From Prochlorococcus sp. AG-402-B19 (GTDB lineage Bacteria > Cyanobacteriota > Cyanobacteriia > PCC-6307 > Cyanobiaceae): a DNA stretch of 50,272 bases. The notes beneath the pieces are model-generated. The model had not been told where the DNA came from, did no database searches, and saw only the letters and a program-made list of their open reading frames with translations. Where the stretch lies: assembly GCA_003279615.1 (NCBI GenBank), contig QCHM01000012.1, positions 1 through 50,272 on the forward strand. Direction: 5' to 3'. How positions within the stretch are numbered: the first letter of the stretch is position 1; each line of letters starts with the position of its first letter. Below, piece after piece: positions 47,089 to 50,272 of the stretch. The position numbers and the translations under genes are program-made.

Positions 47089-47712
47089 TTATAAATTTAG
47101 GATTATAGTTTCATCATCAGGACGTTTATTAAATGATTTAACATAAGAATATCCATTTGGATTTAATTTATAAAGCTCCCAATCATTAGGAAAACTTTTT
47201 AATAACGCCCCCATAGATAGTGGTTGAACAAAATAAAGAACTTTCCATTTTTCCGCAAATCTTTTTCTCATTTCCCTACCGACACTTCCAATTCCTACTA
47301 TTGGATCTTCCAACTTACCATTAATCATAATTACGGTTGAGTTAGTATGGGAACATACTTGCTCAAACATCTCAATATCATATGGTTGAGGTGAACAGAC
47401 TAATAGTACTGAGTTCAACGAATCTGTAGAATTAATAAACTCCTTAAATGTAAAAATCTTATTAGCCAATTCAGGGTTATCTCTTTTAGCAAGAGCAGCT
47501 CCACCAGCATCAGCCCACAATAAAATATTATCGAAGTTAATTTCAGTTAGTTTATTAGATAAACGAAAGACAATTGGATTGATTCTTAATCCTTCAAACT
47601 TAAGGTTGATAGAAAGAAAAGATTGTTCAGAACAACTTAAAAAATAACTTTGAATTGATTCATATATATTTGATTCTGCTTCTCTAAGATCTGAGGGTAG
47701 CTTATTGTTCAT
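47089..47712 (-). CDS. DUF1995-family (LPA3-like) protein
   Basis: A 207-residue protein. The N-terminal LPSDLREAESNIYESIQ and ILLWADAGGAALAKRDNPEL segments fit DUF1995, found in cyanobacteria and plants. The later SVGREMRKRFAEKWKVLYFV and PLSMGALLKSFPNDWELYKL (quoted separately) are typical of the family. Plant LPA3, a member, helps assemble photosystem II; in cyanobacteria the role is open. No membrane segment was seen. It lies between dacB and the cysteine desulfurase, all leftward with gaps under 10 bases. Confidence 0.8.
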   Translation of the reverse strand: MNNKLPSDLREAESNIYESIQSYFLSCSEQSFLSINLKFEGLRINPIVFRLSNKLTEINFDNILLWADAGGAALAKRDNPELANKIFTFKEFINSTDSLNSVLLVCSPQPYDIEMFEQVCSHTNSTVIMINGKLEDPIVGIGSVGREMRKRFAEKWKVLYFVQPLSMGALLKSFPNDWELYKLNPNGYSYVKSFNKRPDDETIILNL

Positions 47713-47719
47713 TTGATGA

Positions 47720-48901
47720 TCATTGTTTTTTGAGTTCTATAGATTGCAATGATTCATATATTATATTTGAAACTGAGTTAATATCATCATTTGAAATCCA
47801 TGGACCAATACTTATTCTTAATCCAGATTCTTGAAGTGTTTTATCAACATTAATTGCTGCCATTATAGGATTTGGTCCTTGACTAGATGATGAGCAAGCA
47901 CTACCACTACTTATATAAACTCCATGTTGTGATAATAATCGAACAATTTCTCTACCTTTAATTGGAATCATTGATTTTGTATGACAGAGAAATGAAAGAT
48001 TATTCGGTAGTCTTTGTTTATGAGGTCCAATAAAAGTAAGTTGTTTATTCTTAACTAGATTATTTTTTAAAATAGAAGTCATTTTAGAAACATTATTCTC
48101 AGGAAATAATGTTTGATTAGCATTAACTTCTATATATTCATTTAGAAGGCCAATTGCCGTTGAAAAACCTGCAATAAGGGGAACTGACTCAGTACCAGAT
48201 CTTACAGACCCATTCTTAAATCCATATGAAGGATCATTAAGTAATAACTCTCGAACGCCCCTTCTCAACATTAATAATCCAATACCTTTAGGGCCTTGAA
48301 GTTTATGCGCAGAGGCACTAAGCATATCTACGTTTATTTTACTCCAATCAAAAAGACCGCTAGGGAGGACCTGTGTAGCATCAGTATGAAAAAGTATATT
48401 TCTTTTTTTACATTCCATACCTATGAGATTTATGGGCTGAATGGACCCAATCTCACTTTGGCCCCAGATTATCGAAACCAATTTTGTTGGAGGAGATAAC
48501 ATCTCCTCCATCAAATCAACGTTAATAATTCCATAACTATCTACAGGCCAGTGTTTAATATCCCAGCCATCATTAAGCAATTGATTGGCTATTAAGTTAA
48601 TAGAAGGGTGTTCAACGCTACTTATAACAAGTCTTCCTTTATCAAGATTATTAGATACAACCTTAAGGGAAAGATAATTTGACTCAGTTGCTCCAGAAGT
48701 GAAAAAAATATCGTCAGATGAAGCTATTAATTTATCAGCTATTGAAAATCTAGACCTTTCCAAAATATCTCTTGCAATAACACCCACCTTATGGATACTT
48801 GATGGATTACCCCAGCATTCAGATTGAATATCCTTTAGTTTATTAATAACATCAATATGTGGCGGAGTAGTCGCTGATGCATCGAGATAAATATTATTCA
48901 T
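47720..48901 (-). CDS. Cysteine desulfurase (NifS/IscS type)
   Basis: A 393-residue PLP enzyme that takes sulfur from cysteine for iron-sulfur clusters or other sulfur uses. The N terminus IYLDASATTPPHIDVI matches the class V aminotransferase-type start. The PLP lysine is K200 in SASAHKLQGPKGIG, preceded by FHTDATQ (PLP Asp and Gln). The catalytic cysteine is in YISSGSACSSSSQGPN, in the IscS/NifS-like (group I) loop. The exact partner scaffold is unknown, so a specific symbol is not given. It is leftward, between the DUF1995 gene and dapF. Confidence 0.9.
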   Translation of the reverse strand: MNNIYLDASATTPPHIDVINKLKDIQSECWGNPSSIHKVGVIARDILERSRFSIADKLIASSDDIFFTSGATESNYLSLKVVSNNLDKGRLVISSVEHPSINLIANQLLNDGWDIKHWPVDSYGIINVDLMEEMLSPPTKLVSIIWGQSEIGSIQPINLIGMECKKRNILFHTDATQVLPSGLFDWSKINVDMLSASAHKLQGPKGIGLLMLRRGVRELLLNDPSYGFKNGSVRSGTESVPLIAGFSTAIGLLNEYIEVNANQTLFPENNVSKMTSILKNNLVKNKQLTFIGPHKQRLPNNLSFLCHTKSMIPIKGREIVRLLSQHGVYISSGSACSSSSQGPNPIMAAINVDKTLQESGLRISIGPWISNDDINSVSNIIYESLQSIELKKQ

Positions 48902-48913
48902 ATTGACGAGTAA

Positions 48914-49768
48914 TTAAATATCTATCTGTCCACTAAATACTTTTAATGCAGGCCCCTGCATTAAAACTGGACCTGCTTGGTTGGGCCATTCGACTTCTAA
49001 TTTGCCGCCTGGTAAATAAATATTAGCATTGTTTAAAGTTTTACCTAGCTTAGAAGTTACGACAAGACACGCACAAGCTCCTGTACCACAAGCTAGTGTT
49101 GGCCCGCAACCCCTTTCCCATACTTTAACTTTAATATTTGACTTATCAATTAATTCAACAAAGTGAACATTGGTATGATTAGGAAATGTATTGTGTTTTT
49201 CAAGGAAACTTCCCCAATCCTCAAATGGTATATTATCAATTTTATCAACAAATACGATCATATGAGGATTGCCCATACTAACAGCATAAACATTTAAAAG
49301 TTGATCATTTATTGTAATCCTTCCATTAGGAACTGCTAAATTATTCATTAATAATTTAGTAGGTATATCATCAGGAGAAAGGATAGGTTCTCCCATGTTT
49401 ACTTTAATATTTTCATTACCAGCAATAGAGGTGAGAATCAGACCAGCTTTAGTATCAATTCGTATCTCAGACTTATCTTTAACTTCATTATTATCGTTTA
49501 AAAAAGCAATCAAGCATCTTATCCCGTTGCCACACATTTCTGGTTCAGAACCATCAGAATTAAATATCCTCATTTTGACAAAACATTTATTTTTGGACTC
49601 TAATATAAGAATAATTCCATCAGCTCCGATGCCAAACTTTCTATTACATAGATGTTCAATTAAGTTATCTTTATTTTTAGTAAATAAATTCTCTAAGTTA
49701 TTATCACGAGCATCATAGATGATAAAATCGTTACCAAGTCCTTGATATTTTGAGAAATTATATTTCAT
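48914..49768 (-). CDS. dapF: Diaminopimelate epimerase
   Basis: A 284-residue cofactor-independent epimerase that interconverts LL- and meso-diaminopimelate for lysine and peptidoglycan synthesis. The start YNFSKYQGLGNDFIIYDA is characteristic. One catalytic cysteine is in PEMCGNGIRCL and the other in CGPTLACGTGACAC, both in the normal places. MGNPHMIVFVD is the middle motif. It is full length and upstream of the desulfurase, with a divergent promoter region of about 135 bases toward leuS. Confidence 0.96.
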   Translation of the reverse strand: MKYNFSKYQGLGNDFIIYDARDNNLENLFTKNKDNLIEHLCNRKFGIGADGIILILESKNKCFVKMRIFNSDGSEPEMCGNGIRCLIAFLNDNNEVKDKSEIRIDTKAGLILTSIAGNENIKVNMGEPILSPDDIPTKLLMNNLAVPNGRITINDQLLNVYAVSMGNPHMIVFVDKIDNIPFEDWGSFLEKHNTFPNHTNVHFVELIDKSNIKVKVWERGCGPTLACGTGACACLVVTSKLGKTLNNANIYLPGGKLEVEWPNQAGPVLMQGPALKVFSGQIDI

Positions 49769-49903
49769 GATTTAAAGTTTGTTTAACTATGTTCTTAGAA
49801 AATAAAGCATTCCTGGTAGTAATTTCAGAACTATTCGCATATTGGGCATCAATTTATGAGAACATTATTTGATTGGCAAATCAACTACTGAAGGAGAACT
49901 TCC

Positions 49904-50272
49904 TTGAATAATACTACTTCAGAGATTATTGACCAGCGTTACGATCCTCGTGATATAGAAATTTATTGGCAAAAAGAGTGGGCTAATCAAGGGCTCTATA
50001 GAACAAATACTGATGTAAACAAAGACAATACTTTTTACGCCTTATCAATGTTCCCATACCCATCCGGTTCTTTACATATGGGGCACGTGAGGAATTATGT
50101 CATTACAGATGTACTGGCTAGATATAAAAGGATGCAAGGTTATAACGTTCTGCATCCAATGGGATGGGATGCCTTCGGTTTACCGGCTGAAAATGCAGCA
50201 ATAGAGAGAGACACAAGTCCATCTACCTGGACTGATAAAAATATTTCACAAATGAAAGATCAATTAGATCGA
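49904..50272 (+). CDS. leuS: Leucyl-tRNA synthetase, N-terminal part (3' end outside window)
   Basis: The beginning of a class I synthetase that charges tRNA-Leu; 123 codons are present. The start is TTG at 49904-49906, preceded by a strong AAGGAG at 49890-49895 with 8 bases between. Sequence features are [14 protein letters not shown], then [20 protein letters not shown] with the HIGH-type HMGH, and [16 protein letters not shown]. These are the family's first conserved blocks. It continues past the last base of the window. Confidence 0.95.
   Translation, partial: MNNTTSEIIDQRYDPRDIEIYWQKEWANQGLYRTNTDVNKDNTFYALSMFPYPSGSLHMGHVRNYVITDVLARYKRMQGYNVLHPMGWDAFGLPAENAAIERDTSPSTWTDKNISQMKDQLDR

Overview
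The window looks like a chromosome segment from a marine picocyanobacterium, almost certainly Prochlorococcus. The basis is its very AT-rich DNA (roughly 30-33% G+C by eye), tight gene packing with many 4-base overlaps, photosystem and plastid-shared families (Psb30/Ycf12, Ycf20/DUF565, a CCB4-like cytochrome b6f assembly factor, DUF2996, DUF1995), B12 genes (cobN, cobU, metH) and many proteins under 80 residues. I cannot name the strain. No phage, insertion sequence, CRISPR array or rRNA was seen.

Layout. 1-9.0 kb: the end of a TerC-like membrane protein, then a leftward run fmt, tldE/pmbA, tldD, DUF2996, a LapA-like membrane protein, ubiX, a large RNase II/R-like protein and two half-size UPF0016 transporters. 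9.3-15.2 kb: psb30, recJ, a CbbY-like phosphatase, ycf20-like, rpmF, an FtsH homologue without protease residues, and 2-Cys peroxiredoxin. 15.2-21 kb: a gene-poor stretch dominated by very small proteins, with one tRNA-Met and one PPOX flavoprotein. It holds two small paralogous families (a tandem pair of 51-residue proteins and a divergent pair of 61-residue proteins). 21-29.4 kb: trmL, cobU, a CCB4-like gene, lptC, metG, a short RNase II-type enzyme, rpsR, rpmG and pheT. 29.4-33.1 kb: a 700-base spacer with a perfect 14-bp hairpin and two 11-base tandem duplications, a ribbon-helix-helix plus J-domain protein, an Ap4A phosphorylase and small ORFs. 33.2-50.3 kb: metH, ilvE, cobN, a PHP phosphoesterase, hemJ (with an apparent frameshift at its start), uvrC, a flavin reductase-like protein, coaD, dacB, DUF1995, a cysteine desulfurase, dapF and the 5' end of leuS.

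The genes are mainly core information processing (fmt, metG, pheT, leuS, rpsR, rpmG, rpmF, trmL), B12 and methionine metabolism, photosynthetic assembly and DNA repair. The most notable signals are two apparent pseudoenzymes kept intact in a streamlined genome (an RNase II/R-like protein without catalytic aspartates and an FtsH without HEXXH), the RHH-J-domain fusion, the duplicated micro-protein families, and the hemJ homopolymer frameshift. All assignments rest on reading the sequence and recalling family motifs; no search was run.
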